Source: Welwitschia mirabilis (taxonomy: Eukaryota > Gnetophyta > Gnetopsida > Welwitschiales). Taken from it: DNA of 64,000 bases. Positions within the stretch are counted from its first letter, which is position 1. Every line of letters starts with the position of its first letter. Made by a program: the position numbers and the translations under genes. The notes under the pieces are model-generated. The model saw nothing but the letters and a program-made list of their open reading frames with translations. It did not search any database and was not told the origin of the DNA. Positions 47,161 through 60,520 of this stretch are shown here, in pieces. The stretch lies in the NCBI GenBank assembly GCA_051453625.1, contig JBOZIK010000001.1:192240498-192304497 (forward strand). Direction: 5' to 3'.

Positions 47161-49645
47161 AGTTATGTATACATTAGAGAGGGGATGGAAGTGGGTATGT
47201 ATTGGGGATTTGGACGGAGAGCTAGCATAAAATCAACACATGAGAACTACTTTTGGAAACAAGTGAAAGGTGATGCGCAAGATGAAACAACCATCTCTTA
47301 TCCTTACAAGCCAAAACCATCCTACTCAATACTTGCATAAGTTTGATAACTTAGTACACTATAGTTGTTATTGCCCTGCCAAAATAGGTACACCAACTTA
47401 GGGTAATAGCTTAAAAAGATTTTTCTAATCTAGAGGCAAAGACGAAAGTCACATCAATTTAATCAAGTGGTAACAGATTAGAAACCAAATGAATCAGGGG
47501 AACTAGGCCTTTATAACGTCAAAGATATCATGCTCCTAGGATAGGTATTTGCAAAAGGCTAAACAAAGGAAAGGCAATTTGTGCTTGTTTGATGGTTATA
47601 AAATAAGGGCAATATGAAGTTTTTAGCATGGCGAGCTCTTTCATATGAAGGAATATTAAAAGTATGAGAGAGCAACTTAACATTTTCGTCATAGTCGATG
47701 ATTAGGATAATATGAAAGCTTTAATCATGAAATATGGGGAAGATCATGGCGCTAAGGACTTATGGGAATGAATTCTTCCAAGGGAAATCAAAAGTTTCAG
47801 CTAGCTCTGCAATAAGAAAGGCAAAATCATTCTCCGTCTCTTTAATACTTGTGAGTGGACTAGAGTGCTCACTGCCCAATTGCATGCCACCATGAATTTG
47901 ATAAGACAAGAGACTTTTCTTGCTAAGCCACAACAAATTGACGCTAGGGAATATCTGGCAAACATGTAATAAATCCTTATTTCAAGGCATCAAAAGCACA
48001 CCACAACAAACTGCATCTTCAATCCATTGACAGTGGAGGGAGTGCATCCCAGTGGCAATAGGAAGGTATCCAACTTATGAATCGGCACCACCAAAAAAAT
48101 ACAAACAAAATGCAGAGCTTTGGGCCATGCTGGTAAAATTTAATTGGGAGGATATGCTGACAAAGTGGAAGGATAGGCTGATGTTCAATCCCGCAGAGTT
48201 ATTTTAGTAGTGGAGAGACATCAAGCAACTTTGTATAGGGTCAAGATTGTGATTTTGGTACAGTCCATTACAATGGCATTGGGGATCCCCATGGAACGGA
48301 AAACCATCAACTTGATGTACTAAGGGTAATTTGCAATGGAATAATTCAACAATGGTTGACCGACTATGTTGAAAAGCGGGCATTTAGCAAAATCGAGTTT
48401 GCCACTGTTTTGGCAGCTCACAATAGGAATGATAAACAAGTATCTGGTTTAGTCTAGTAATCACACAAAGCTCAAGAGTTTAATTTGCATTTTATCTTCA
48501 CACTGTCTCTCTGCGACACCCTACAGGTAAGTGTCCTAGCTTTTCTATTTGAGTTCTTAAAAAGAAAGATCACCCCCACATGCATTTGGGGCTTCTTCTA
48601 GCCCTCTTAGAAAATGTACGAGGGTAATCGCAATGCCTATGGGAGGAAAATCCATTAGCCCAGTCATCCACCAGGAAAAAGCAAAAGCATAGCGGCTTTA
48701 AGCTGAGAAGACAACAGTCCTAGCCCCACCACCCCGAGCAGCCTGCTGAGGATTCCCTCATCCCCTCTCCACCTTGATAGGCTTCTCCCTCTCATAATAC
48801 CACCTCCCATTCCCCCTTTCCTTCTTCTTCGTTAGGTCCTCCTTCCTCAAAAGCCTAGGTCCATTTTACATCCCCACCCTCTGCTCAACTCTCCCGCCCC
48901 ATTGCCCCTATGGTCCCCATCTCCTATTTCTATATCCAATCATCCTTCTCCTTCCTACTTTAGGTGTTTTGTCCATCCCTTCCCCCTAGTCATCTTTGTC
49001 GAGTGTTGGTCATAGACTGACTCTAAATCTTGAGGATTCCCTCAAAGAATCTATTGTGGCAGCCCTATCTTCTCTAACCAGGTGTCCTTTTCAGATGTTA
49101 GGGCTCTCCCATTGTGTAATTAAGAAAGATGTTACTAGAAGGCATAGGATGCTATCCCTTTGTATGCATCTAGACCAAGTCCAAGGCAAAGCAAAACAAC
49201 ATAGTAAAGTCATTTCACAAACGTAAGATCTGAACACAACGGCCAAAGTCCTCATACACTTAAAAGCATGAAAACATCTCCAGATAAAGCACGTCTACAA
49301 ATTCTGGAGCTATAAAGCTCAGGATAATTTCATGAACATTAGGTGGTAAACTCCAACGTCAGTCCAATGTTTGATGGTTTCCCTACCCATGCAGACTATT
49401 TGTTTTGTTATGGGAGATAAGCTAAATTTTTGTTTCTTCCTTCATTAGTAGAACTATATTTGTTTGACGTTTAGAACATTTTGCTCTCTTTGTATGAAGG
49501 TTTTCTTGTCATTCTCGACCTACAAGGGCTCTTTTTGCTTGTGGTTAAACTAGTAAACTAGGGGATGATATTACCTCATGCTCGTAGTTTGTATATATTT
49601 GAACTAATAGAAAGTAGCCTTCTTTCAAAAACAAACACATCAACC

Positions 49646-49661
49646 AAAAAAAAAAAAAAAA
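49646..49661 (+). repeat. Poly(A) tail at LINE 3' end
   Basis: Sixteen A residues follow the L1-like 3' end sequence. No target duplication was identified by eye. Confidence 0.7.
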
Positions 49662-50089
49662 CATCAAGTAATATCTGTATGAATTTTATTTGCAAAGCAT
49701 GTCGATGAATAGCTTCTTGGAAACACAAAAAATAATCTATATCAATGATGTTCGAGTGATTTTCGTAAACTTCCAATAGAAAATAATCCAAATTAGGGGT
49801 TTTTTTCATTTGGCAAACTAAAAGTTGTTTTCTTTTATTTCTTCAAAAGTCATTTTTGCTTCAAGATGAGTATGATACTATTTCTTTATAAGATAGGGAA
49901 GACATTTGCTAATAGCTTCAAATTATTCCTTGTAAGAACCTCCAAAATAAAAATAGAGGAAAAGTGATTGGCTAAAATATTATTAATGGCTATAAAATCT
50001 TCAATAACATAATCATTAATTTTTAAACTCTACAATTTAGGCAAATGGTTATTGTCTTTAAGTAATTTAAAAAAAAAAATTGTATGGTT

Positions 50090-50640
50090 TACACTAATTA
50101 GTAAAAGCATGTGGGGTTTTGTTTCCGATATAGTTTTAAAGCCAGGAAATCCAAATGAACTTGTAAAATGAAAGGCAAAAGATGACCTTATTATCTCTGC
50201 AATTGGTTTATCATTGGGTAATCAATATTTACATTTACTTAAGCTAAAATCTAAATTGAAGGAAATATGGAATACTCTTAATTCAATATTTCGTTCAAGA
50301 ATTACATGAACCTTTATGACTTTGAAACAACTCCTCTTTAGTTTATAGATCACAAATAAAGCATTGTGGGTCACATGTAACAAATTCAATTTTGTAAATG
50401 CTCAACTAGCATGCATTAGCAAACTTCTTGTAGATGATGATAGTAAAGAAGTTTTGTTGAGCAGCATGCCTGCATGCTTAAAAAATATGATGTTCACTCT
50501 TAAAAATAGTAATGTTGATCTTTAAAAAGTGATAGTAACTTTGCTTGAAGAAGATAATGATGAAACAGATGACAAAGTTACAATGTTTATTCTGAAAGGT
50601 GCTTTAAACCAAATCAATAATTGAGTAAGGGCAATAATAA
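50090..50640 (+). pseudogene. Decayed copia gag
   Basis: The frame reads AKDDLIISAIGLSLG, then KLKEIWNTLNSIF, LKQLLFSL, NKFNFVNAQLA, LLVDDDSKEVLLSSMP and LLEEDNDE. This is the UBN2-type gag of Ty1/copia (AL..I..AL......I, AKE.W..L...F, L...L..L, ..FK.L..QL, D...LL.SLP). A few stops break it. No protease, integrase or RT follows before the PPT, so this copy has lost most of its coding part. Confidence 0.8.
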
Positions 50641-51111
50641 GAACACACAACAATGACCTACTACCAGTAATCTAGACATGTTTAGATAAATTGCAAGGAA
50701 CGTCCTACAGATGCATTGAATGGTAAGGTGAAAAACACAATGCCAATATTATATTGAAGAGAAAAAAACAATTAAGGCTTCAACAAGTTCATCTCTATAG
50801 GAGGATCCTAATTGTTGTCATTGTAAGGTAGTGCATTAGCACAATTTACAGTTCTAGAAGTTGTCTGAAGAATTCCCATTTGGATTGAGTTTTTGGGCCC
50901 AGTTTCGTAATCAAGTTTGAACTTTAACTAAGTTGTTGAAGGTGCACTAACATGATCAAGTTTCAGTCTTTTGTTTACATGTAGAAGCATCTGCAAGGCG
51001 GTATGAGACATTTTTTGTTATTCATATTCTTATATGTATATGATAGTAATTCAATTAGTAGTTGAATCCTTTTTACGATGTGAAATTCATCACTTTGTAA
51101 GAATTTAACAT

Positions 51112-51125
51112 AATGGAGGGGAATT
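51112..51125 (+). other. Polypurine tract of the truncated copia element
   Basis: AATGGAGGGGAATT directly precedes TGTTGTAAAT, a typical copia PPT and LTR start. Confidence 0.65.
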
Positions 51126-51565
51126 TGTTGTAAATCTTAATCTAATTTTTTTCATAAAAGTGGCCCTAGTCTTTATTTTTATTAAATAAAAGTGCATGGT
51201 AAGGATGTGCACATGCAAATATAAAAAAGTATTATTTAAATAAGATGCACATTGGAAACGCCCACATGCATATGCTTGTTAGACAATAATTTAAAAGTTC
51301 CTTATGTTTAGGTTGAGTTACCACCTCGGTGCCCAGGTATTGGTACAATAATAAAAGATGTCGACTGCCCTTGACTTGACTACAGGGGTGGGGTATGAAA
51401 GAATCACATCAACTTCTTGGTCTGTGGAGACAGCTCATTCTATAAATTTGTTGACTTTATATTGCACTTCAAGACATGAATTGCTAGATAAAAATAAGAT
51501 TTTGATTCTTAACTTAGTGTTACACTCGTGTTCGTACCCATCCATCCTTTGACCTTTTCACACAT
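51126..51565 (+). mobile_element. Probable 3' LTR of truncated copia element
   Basis: It starts TGTTGTAAAT after the PPT and contains TCTATAAAT near 51429, a likely TATA box. The end is guessed at TTTTCACA near 51565. No left LTR could be aligned before the gag, perhaps because it is lost. The 64-codon open frame 51358-51552 lies within this LTR and is not a gene. Confidence 0.5.
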
Positions 51566-54500
51566 TACGTATACCAAAAATGCCAAAATCACTTTGGAAA
51601 ATAGCCCAAATAACTTTGTCATAATGATCTACTCTCAAATTCAAAGAGTTATCACTCCATTTCTTATTACTGTAATGGCTACTTTGTTACCCTCATGATT
51701 ACTTAAGAAACCCTTATAATTCTTCAACATTCTTTTACCAACATCCAAAACATTAGAAGCTGAAATTTCAATTTTTTATACTAAGATGAAATCAGAAACT
51801 AATTGTTAATTTGAGAGGAAGTCTCTTGCAATTCTAGATCAAAGCCTTTCTATAAGGTTCCAAATTTTCCATGAAAGTACTAACAATTTTTGAAGGGATT
51901 GAGATCCCTATCTAATTTCCAGAATCATCCTTAGATTCACCTTTTATGTTGTTAATAAAGACAAACATTTTATTCAAGGAAAGAGTATGAAGATCAAAAT
52001 CAATTGACACTTGAATATTGAGAATTACCTAAAGTTTTAGCAGACTTGAATTCCTCTACCACTATCATTGTTCATAGCATTGATCTAGATAAAATCCTTC
52101 TACATCTAATTGATAACTTAAGAGTTCAGAAAAGCATTACTAGATGTCCCACAAGGAAAGGATTCTTCAATCGTTCCCTTTTGTTTTAAAGTTAAGAAAG
52201 GGTCTATGCTATTAGATCAAAAGGGATTTAATGCTCTCTTAAAGGTTAAGGCAAAGGGATTAAGTGCTAAGGAAGAAGAAATCTTTGTTTTCCTTGCAAC
52301 ATGAAATTGTTATTCCTCCCAAGCCTTTTTCTTATTTAGTTTTGAACAATCATAAATCGTAGAGCCCTCTTAACAATAATATTGATAGCATCTTATCATA
52401 TTGTAATATGTAACTTCCTAATCATAAGTTGTTTACCCCTTTTCTTTCCCCATGCTGCAAATTAATTTCCACAAAGTAACGTACGCCAGGAACGTCATTA
52501 GCTTGTGAAAGAGTTTTTGATTTCACGATTAAAACAATAACAACAACAATGTCCCTCTTTACCTTTAAAGAATGAGTGGAAAATTTTCTAGTTTGAGCAA
52601 ATAAGCAATCTTAGTATACTCTAGTGAATCCATATCAAAATTTGGTGCCCCTTTATCAATGATAAGGATAGTGTAGCACTAATCAAAAACTCCACTATCT
52701 AAAGCAAGAGTTACTATGGATAGATCTGAAAGCTCTACTAGTAGAAAGGAGTTTGAAAAATATTAAGCATGCAAAACCCCAACACGTCACAGTGCAAAAC
52801 TTGCATTTAGTTCTACTGTAAAACTTCTTGCTCAAAGAAGGCAATAACCTTTAATAAAAATTCAAACCAATCAAGTAAAATAGTGTAAAAAGCATCATAC
52901 TTCCAATGAACAGTATTCCTTCTCCATCACTTCTATTTCATTGTTTCCATGCACCACACAAAGTAAGCATCTTCTTTCTTGTATGCCTTATTATTATTAT
53001 TTCATTTGCCTTCTAGCTTATTTTTCATGTTCTAATCATTCAATTAATAAAACACGCCTTAACAGCTTTCACATGCATAGACGTAAGAGCTTTCTATTTT
53101 TTCTTTTACTATATTGGTTATTTTGATTTGTAAATAACATGCTATTAAAACCGCATTTAAGAATGACAAGCATTTGTAGCAATGATACAAATGCCCAAAC
53201 TATTCAATAAGCTAATCCATGTTACAATAATGAACTAAATGTATTTGTATAAATGTGTCAAAATTCTAACACACGCAAGAAGAGGAAAAAAGGTACACAC
53301 AAAATGGGACATGAATACACTAGAAACTACATATTGATGACAGTAACTGATGTAGTCTTCCTATCAACAACTAGTGTAAAGAGTTCATACACTCTTTGGA
53401 GAAATGTTCAATACACTCATAATACATCACATCTTGCCATGAATTTAACTCTACAGCTAAGGTCATTTAGTACCAAACTCAAGGATTTAGGTGTATTAAA
53501 GATCTAATGAAGAATGATCAAGCTAAAGGCATCATTCACTAAATAGGAAATTAGACTTGGCCTGACTTAGGTACAATTCAAATTATCTGTGCACTTGGAT
53601 TATGACAAGTACTAACTACATTCTTTCAAGAAGAAACAACTTATGTATCAAATTCAAAAGCTAACTGTTGGATTCAAGAGGGATTGGAGCAGCAACATTA
53701 CCAATATTGTTAAAGTCTATCAAATTATGAGATAAAAACAATAGAAAAAGAATTCATTGTTATAATTGTAAACACATGATCATGAAACATTAATACTCTA
53801 AATTGGGAATACATATTAATTAAAACACAAAGATATTTTATGATTCATGAAACTATAGCTATAACCTTTAATGACCAACTTAACGTGACAACTAGTTAAT
53901 GAGTAGCTATAATTTTATTCATGAAATAAATATGAAGCAACCTTATGAAGGTTCTTATCAAAATCACATTAGCAAGCCCCAATAATCTAAAAATGTTATC
54001 TTAGAAGAGGCTCTTCAATCTTTGGTTGTAAAGGTTTGTGCATTCCAAGAAACCCTTAAGCTTCATCTTTGTTAATCATCAATGTGTATTTAAAGCATTT
54101 ACTCTATATGGAAAATGATGTAGCATCATAATAATGAAGTATGACGATCTTTACTATAAAGGTGTTACTATCCCAATCCTAAGAACATTGAAGTAACCCA
54201 TTGTGATATATTGTTAGAATATGTTTCGAAAGGAGTAGTACCAATTCCATTGCCACTTACCATTTCATATTTGTCTCCATGTGTTTTTTAATATTACATT
54301 TATCATATTCACTCATCAATGCCTAAGCATTGTAAATATATAGCTTTTGTGCCATGGAGTTGTACAAGCTAAAATATTTCATTAACAGTCATTCCAACCT
54401 ATCTTCTAATTCTTCATTCATTTACCATTTTCCTTTGTAGCTTCTTCATTCACCCACTACCCATTGCTTTATTTGTGCTATCCATAATCACCTATGTTAC

Positions 54501-56430
54501 ACATCTTGAGTGGAAGGCTTGTGCTTGCAAACTAATTTCAAGCTTTACCACTAAAGATCCTATTCAAGAGTAGCGATCAGTACTAAGGAGCATTATCTCG
54601 TTTACAACAAGGCGAAAATAGTAACATATGTTTTCCTCAATTTTGTTGTTTTAAGCTTTAGGTAATTGCCTCTGCATTGTTTAAGTCATGACTATATAAC
54701 ATTTTCATAGCTAAAATAACTTTATGTGAAATTTTCATAACTTTCAATAGGTAATTGTCTAGAGCATTTGTGTCCTCTCATGGCAATTAGGGTTCAGTCA
54801 GCTTAGTGCCACAGTTCATTAATTGGCACCGAAATAACCCCCATCAAATTGTAAGCATAACTTGTTTCTTGGAATACTAATTTTGATTGCTTAAAAGAAT
54901 TCACCCAATTCCTTATCATAAACATTGTTAATGTAATAGATTTGTAGAAGCATTGTCTCGTAGTGCAAATTCCTGCTTGTGTTGTCACGACTCACAAAAG
55001 CACATTTATTACAACGTAATTCTATCACACTCATATAGTAGTTGACTTTTTAGATTTAAGTTGACCCTTTGATTTTTCTTTATCTTAAACAACAAAATAT
55101 CGTTGATCTATAAATCAAAACACTCTACTCGAAAATAAAAATAAAAAAATAAAAAAAAAAACACTAGTAAGGGTCTAGCATATGATTATGTAGACATCAT
55201 GAAATCTAGATAAGAATATCAAAGCAAGTACAATGTGTAGTTTGTGTTCTAACAACATTGATTTGAACACAACTTCGTGTTAACGAAATACACGTGGAAG
55301 AATACACTAATTACTTTACCACAACGTATTTTCTTTTTGTGCTGCAAGTATTTTCTAAATTGACATTTTTCAGAAAAAGCACCATCGGCGTTCCCTCTTC
55401 CACCTATAAAAATGTGACGATTAAATAAATGCACCTTGTAAGAAAAATCAAAATGATTTATGCTGACGTAAAAGTAAAATAAGCAATCAAGAGACATGAA
55501 TTACACATTAAACATTACAAGAAGTGTGAATACTTTAAAAATATTTGTGTAAAATGAATGCGTGAAGGAAAGATGTTTCAGCCTTTCAGGATGTTTTCCA
55601 CTTAGAAATTATAGATAGGTAAAGATGGTTATAAATTTAAATAAATACATGTTTCCCTTCTCAAAATCTCATTACTAATAAGAAATCAATTGGACCGTGT
55701 AATGAAACCATCCATACTAGTGGGTACTGTGCCCTAACTTATAAAAGATGTAGAAAAATAAAACCCATGTCAAGAAGCAAGCAAGATATGTAGAGAACCA
55801 AAAACCTCATAAAAGGCAAGAAACATAAACAAAAGCAAGAGTTGTCTCGTAAATTCTTAAGAAGTCCAGAAACACCCCTGTAGCAGAAGAGTGAAACTGA
55901 TAAAATGAAAACTACAGTAGCTCCAGCTTTATACAGTAAGCACCAATCCTTACTCAAAGGACCTCAATAGAGTTCAACCCAAACATATCCATACACTCAT
56001 CTGTCATCACGAGTTGGATCTTTCATTGTCAGACTAAAGTCACGTTAAAAGCCAGTTAGATAATCATGTGAGCATGCTATAGCTGAGTTTTATGATACTC
56101 CGGTATCTGAACCTTACCGCTAAATAAAGAATCCTTATGAAAGGAACATAGTATTTTTATTACCATTTTTTCCTTCTATAATTTCACATTATTCATAAGA
56201 ATATTGTTCCACTCTTTATTCATTTTCTTTAAGAGGGTTTTAACTTTCATCTTACAATGCTTTACATCATCTTCTTCATTTTTCACACTCTTTAACGCAT
56301 CACTTCATATTGAATGTTCCTAATCCTTTTCATCATTAAGTAGCAGGTTCCTTGAAGTATCCATCCTGCAGCTTGGGAAAAAAAAAAAAAATAATGAAAC
56401 TTAGATTGTGAATCCAGCATTACCACCGGA
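51566..56430. other. AT-rich region, unassigned
   Basis: Nearly 5 kb holds no gene that I recognise. Short open frames (for example 53253-53507 + and 55249-55497 -) have no known motif. A short - strand stretch near 55320-55410 (GGRGNADGAFSEKCQF) looks somewhat like an exon but stands alone. Confidence 0.4.
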
Positions 56431-56439
56431 TGCTAAATA

Positions 56440-56721
56440 TTGCTGAACTGCATTCAGAAAACACCATTCTCTGGGAGTCAGTCCTGCCTTGTAGTCAGAC
56501 TACATGCATTAGAGGCTTCAAAAACTGCCCAAGATAGACCAAAGGAGTGGAACAACTCTGGTCATTCTTCCTCTAAGTGGTTGCATTTCAGGGATTTTAC
56601 ACTTAAAGATTATGCTTCTCTAAAGAGCTATGTTTTTAAAGATGCCACAAAAATTAACATTCAAGCTGAATTTGAGAGAGAAAGTAGTAGTTATCAAAAA
56701 ATGGAAAGAGATGTAATTTAA
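56440..56721 (+). CDS. Uncharacterised open frame, possible exon
   Basis: The frame encodes 93 residues without interruption. It is rich in Ser and Lys, polar, and has no membrane segment or known motif. Its middle part (DRPKEWNNS, SSKWLHFRDFTLKDYASLKSY) reads like a normal folded or partly disordered plant protein, unlike the composition-driven frames nearby. It ends ERDVI and a stop. The ATG may be chance: the coding part could begin after an AG within 56440-56460, making it a terminal exon. No neighbouring exon was identified with confidence. Confidence 0.45.
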   Translation: MLNCIQKTPFSGSQSCLVVRLHALEASKTAQDRPKEWNNSGHSSSKWLHFRDFTLKDYASLKSYVFKDATKINIQAEFERESSSYQKMERDVI

Positions 56722-57659
56722 AAGGAACTGCACATTAGGACATTGTTGATGCAGGCAGTTTGATTGACCAGTTTAACTAGTCTCAAAACAAAGCAAAATA
56801 ATACCAAATTCTTAGGTGTGCTTTTGTACCAGGAACCATTATATGATCACCAACACCAAAGATGAAAGGAAATTAACAGTTTATTGCTTTTCAAAGGCCA
56901 AGAGCCTGTGACAGAACAGCTTATTTTTGTGTAATGAGCACCATTATTTTCAGGGTTTCCATTATGCCAAAAATAAATAAAAAGAAAGAAAAAAGGAAAA
57001 GAAAAGAAGAATTAAAGAACAAAAGACAAAAGCAAGATATTTAATGCCTCTTGTTTCTCTTGTTTGCCAAATATCATGGAAAAGCCAGATTAAATTCACA
57101 AATAATAGCTTTCAAGCTTATTTGTAAACTATGAACCGTCAACAACAAATGGCCAATTATGCAGCTTTTCATGTATCCTGACAAAGGAAGCAATATTACT
57201 TGCCAAGAAAAAACAGGGTGAGATGCAAGTTGGCCACTTGGAAGCACGGAAAAACCCTATCACAATATGAAGCAATAGAAAGATACCCTTTCTTGTTACA
57301 AGCATAACCGATAATAGTTCTAATGAGGAAGGTTAGCCGGATTGCCATAAGAATGAACTAGAATACAAAAGGAATCTAAATGGGCCTATCCAGATTAGGA
57401 AGCTTTTGAAGACTAACCATCAAAGAGATTCACAGAAATCTAAGAACTCTTCTTGATATGTCTAAACTTTTGAAACATGTAGAAAAATATATCTATAACA
57501 GAGTCTTACAAGAACTTTGTGAACTTAATACAAGTTTCCAAACACAAGGATCGATATGTCTAAAGTTTTTATTAACTTTGTGAACGGAAGCAGATGATAG
57601 AAATAAAGAAAATAAGGAAAACAAGTAAGGCTGCAGTATTGAAATTATTCAGAAAGTCT

Positions 57660-57960
57660 GAAAGAAAAGTTTTTGAAGAGAAAGACATGGTCATTGAAGA
57701 ATGTTTAAGTAGCAGATGTAACATGTGTTTCTATGATCATGGAAATAGACAATGCCCTGTTAAGTAGCAAATTACCCAAATTGTCGCAGGGAATGTTGAC
57801 TTCAGAACTGTATATGAGGCGACGAACATCTATCATGGAAATTATACACAAGTAGTGCAAATGCAGTATGTCCAACCTGCATATACCCCAAAGTATCAAC
57901 CACAATTATCAATATCCTAAATATTCTCAAAGCCCAATACAATACTCTTTACCTCCGCCA
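57660..57960 (+). pseudogene. Gln/Pro/Tyr-rich coding remains, left part
   Basis: In shifting + strand frames it reads QIVAGNVDF, YTQVVQMQYVQPAYTP and YQYPKYSQSPIQYSLPPPTQ. This is a low-complexity Gln/Pro/Tyr-rich protein piece. Related text recurs at 59610-59830, beyond the LINE. The family is not identified. Confidence 0.45.
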
Positions 57961-58049
57961 ACACAACATGGATGCCTTTAATATTGTTAATAAAATATCT
58001 ACAACAATACGCTCAACCTTAGTATTTGGTACTATAGCCAAAAAATTCA

Positions 58050-59480
58050 TCTCCATCATCATCATCCTCCTAGCCTTTTCCTATTTACATGGGGTTGGGC
58101 TTATGAGTTGCTTTGCACCATCCACGTCTATAAAGTGCTAGATCAGTAATTGTTTCTAGATTTTGCCTATTTTTCCTTACAACTTCTTGCCAAGCCTTTC
58201 TCAATCTTCTGGGGTTTCCCTTTAACTTCAACCAAATAACCTCTTTTAATGGCTGCAATGTTTAATCTGCAGTGGACATACCCCACCCATCACAGGTGGC
58301 TCACCTTTCTATTGTCACTTATTAGTGCTACCACAGGGCTCCCTGTGATATAAAAATTACCAATTTTATCTTTTATTGTAACACCCATCAGTCATCTCAA
58401 CATCCTCATCTATGCCACACAAATGTTGGTGCTTCTGAGGCCGACCACTCCACACCATATAGAATCGCAAGAATAATTATTGTCCTATACAACTTCCCCT
58501 TCAATCTAACTAGAATTCTCCTCTCACATAAACTAGCACCAGCTTGTCTCCAGTTTCTCCAAACCTTTCTAATTCTATTTGTTATACCATTGTTGATTTT
58601 TCCCTCCATTTGTAAGATTAATCCTACATAGCAAAACTGGTTACTTCGCAATATTTCATGGACTTGGATTTTCACCATTTGTATCACTGCTATCTGTACT
58701 TACACTAAAGTTCAACTCCATGTATTTAGTCTTACTCCTGCCAATCTTTCATCCCTTTAATTCCAAGGCCTTCCTCCATGTTTCCATTCGAGAAGTAAGG
58801 ATTTCTTTAGATTTATCCAGTAACACAATATCATCTACAGCTAGCATACACCAAGCTGTGCCATCCTAAGTTTCTTTTCCAAGTTCATGTGTAACAATGT
58901 TCAACAAATATGGACTGAGTGCTAACCCTTGAGATAGGCCTACTCCTGTTAGAAGCTTAGCAGTTTTTAAAGATGATTTTAACTCTTGTTGTAGCTCCAA
59001 CAAAAATGTCTTGAATAAGAATAATGTACCTGGCTGGAAGACCTTTTCTTCTAAGTTAGTCCACTGAATTACATCCCTAGGGACTAGATAATAAGCCTTC
59101 TCCAAGTCAATAAATATCATATGCAGACGTTTCCTCTTACATCAAAGCTTCTCCATTAGTTGTCTTAACAAGAAGATAGCCTCCACAATTGATCTTACTG
59201 GCATAAATCCAAATTGGTTTTCTGAAAGAATTGACTTTTGTCTCAATCTTTGCTTCATAACTCTTTTCCATAACATCCTGGTATGGCTCCTGAGCTTGAT
59301 TCCACTACAATTTCCACCATTTTAAACGTCTACCTTGATCTTGTACAATGGTACTATAATGCGTCTCCTCTACTTATTAGGCAATCTTCATGATTTTGTA
59401 ATTAACTTCATCTCCATAATAAGAAACATATCCTTTTATCATTATCGCCAACCCATCAGTCAATGATTGTAAAACCTTTA
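58050..59480 (-). mobile_element. RTE-type LINE, decayed
   Basis: The - strand carries RT of the RTE clade. Frame 58866-59120 reads MIFIDLEKAYYLVPRDV, then VGLSQGLALSPYLLNIVTHEL (usually FIDLEKAYDRVPR, GL.QGSALSPYLF..V.DEL). Next comes AVDDIVLL (usually FADDIVL) at about 58815-58850. Frame 58406-58687 has GKINNGITNRIRK, then ERRILVRLKGKLYRTII...ILYG (usually HRI..GW..W......LCD.R.P..LKGKFYRT..RPA.LYG). The 3' end on the - strand shows a short GATGATGATGATG run (58054-58066), the microsatellite end expected for plant RTE elements. The 5' part is missing. Confidence 0.88.
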
Positions 59481-59489
59481 CTTAAATAT

Positions 59490-60520
59490 ATTAAAATGTC
59501 ATCTCCAGAGAGTGTATGCTGTGGTGTGACTTAGATTTATCAGGGGCCTTTAGCACCACAAGAATCTACCTCACAACTGGCACAATCCCAAGAATCGATC
59601 TCAGATGAAGGAAGAAAATATTATACACTAGTAGCACAACTACAGTTTGTCCAAGCTGAATTTGTGCAAAGGTAACATCCACAATCACTGAACTCATACG
59701 ATTCTCAAAGCCCAATACATAAATGGCACTTTTGCAGAATAGTCAGTCTGCATACAGTCTAATTTACCAACCACAATTGCCAAATTGTCGGTATTCTTCA
59801 AGCATGATATCATCAACCTCCATGAACACAGTGTGGTAAATCAAAGATTTTGAAAAACAAGAAACTCGATCACAGCAATGAATACATGCAATCTTACTAT
59901 TCTGTAGCATCACCCTCAACTCTGACTTCATTAAAACTTCATCTCCACCAAGTTTACCTTGTTGTGAGGTTTACATTTATCAATGTCCTCTAGCCTTCCA
60001 AGAATTCATCTCAGAACAGGCACAATCACAAGTAGCACGCCACCAGTGGCCATACCCAGTGCATTCAGTTAGCACCAAAATGATATCCAGAAAGACTGCT
60101 GTAAAAGAGGACACTTCGAAGCTTAATGTTTGCAGGATCCCATTGCACATCAATCAGTCAAATGAAGAAAATGAGAGCTAGTTAATACCATCCAACAACC
60201 ATCTTCATAACATGTTCAGCCTTATACTAAACATACACAACCATTGAACCATACATTCCTGTTCCATTGCCAGAACATACAACAATACAATCCCCACAGA
60301 ATTCTAAACATCAACCTTCCACAACATGTACCATTCTATCAACCAGCACCAGTATACACACCTATGATATGACCAAAAGTAACATTCAACTGTCTTACTT
60401 ACATGAACAATCCATATACTACTCACAATACCCGCATCTTCTCCTTGGCAAAGAGAAATTTTACCATTCGAACATTTCTGTGATTCAACCCATCCACAAA
60501 TCCAATGGTAGTTGATTGAT
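59490..60520 (+). pseudogene. Gln/Pro/Tyr-rich coding remains, right part
   Basis: The + strand reads GPLAPQESTSQLAQSQES and YYTLVAQLQFVQAEFVQR (59535-59670). Similar text returns near 59990-60040 (CPLAFQEFISEQAQSQ). A later piece (60220-60370) reads QQYNPH and LPQHVPFYQPAPVYTPM. Stops and frame changes show it is broken, and parts are tandemly repeated. It may be the same former gene as 57660-57960, split by the RTE LINE. Confidence 0.45.

Larger units (their letters stand above)
44380..49661 (+). mobile_element. Decayed L1-type LINE
   Basis: On the + strand, zinc knuckles, endonuclease remains and RT follow in the L1 order, and the element seems to end in poly(A). All frames are broken. 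The 3' end (about 49400-49661) has the usual plant L1 closing words, such as ATGATATTACCTCATGCTCG and TTGAACTAATAGAAAG, before 16 A residues. The 5' end is not fixed. About 48200-49400 is not clearly LINE coding sequence and may include another insertion; it holds a C-rich stretch (48730-48960) and an open frame at 48996-49226 of unknown nature. Confidence 0.75.
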
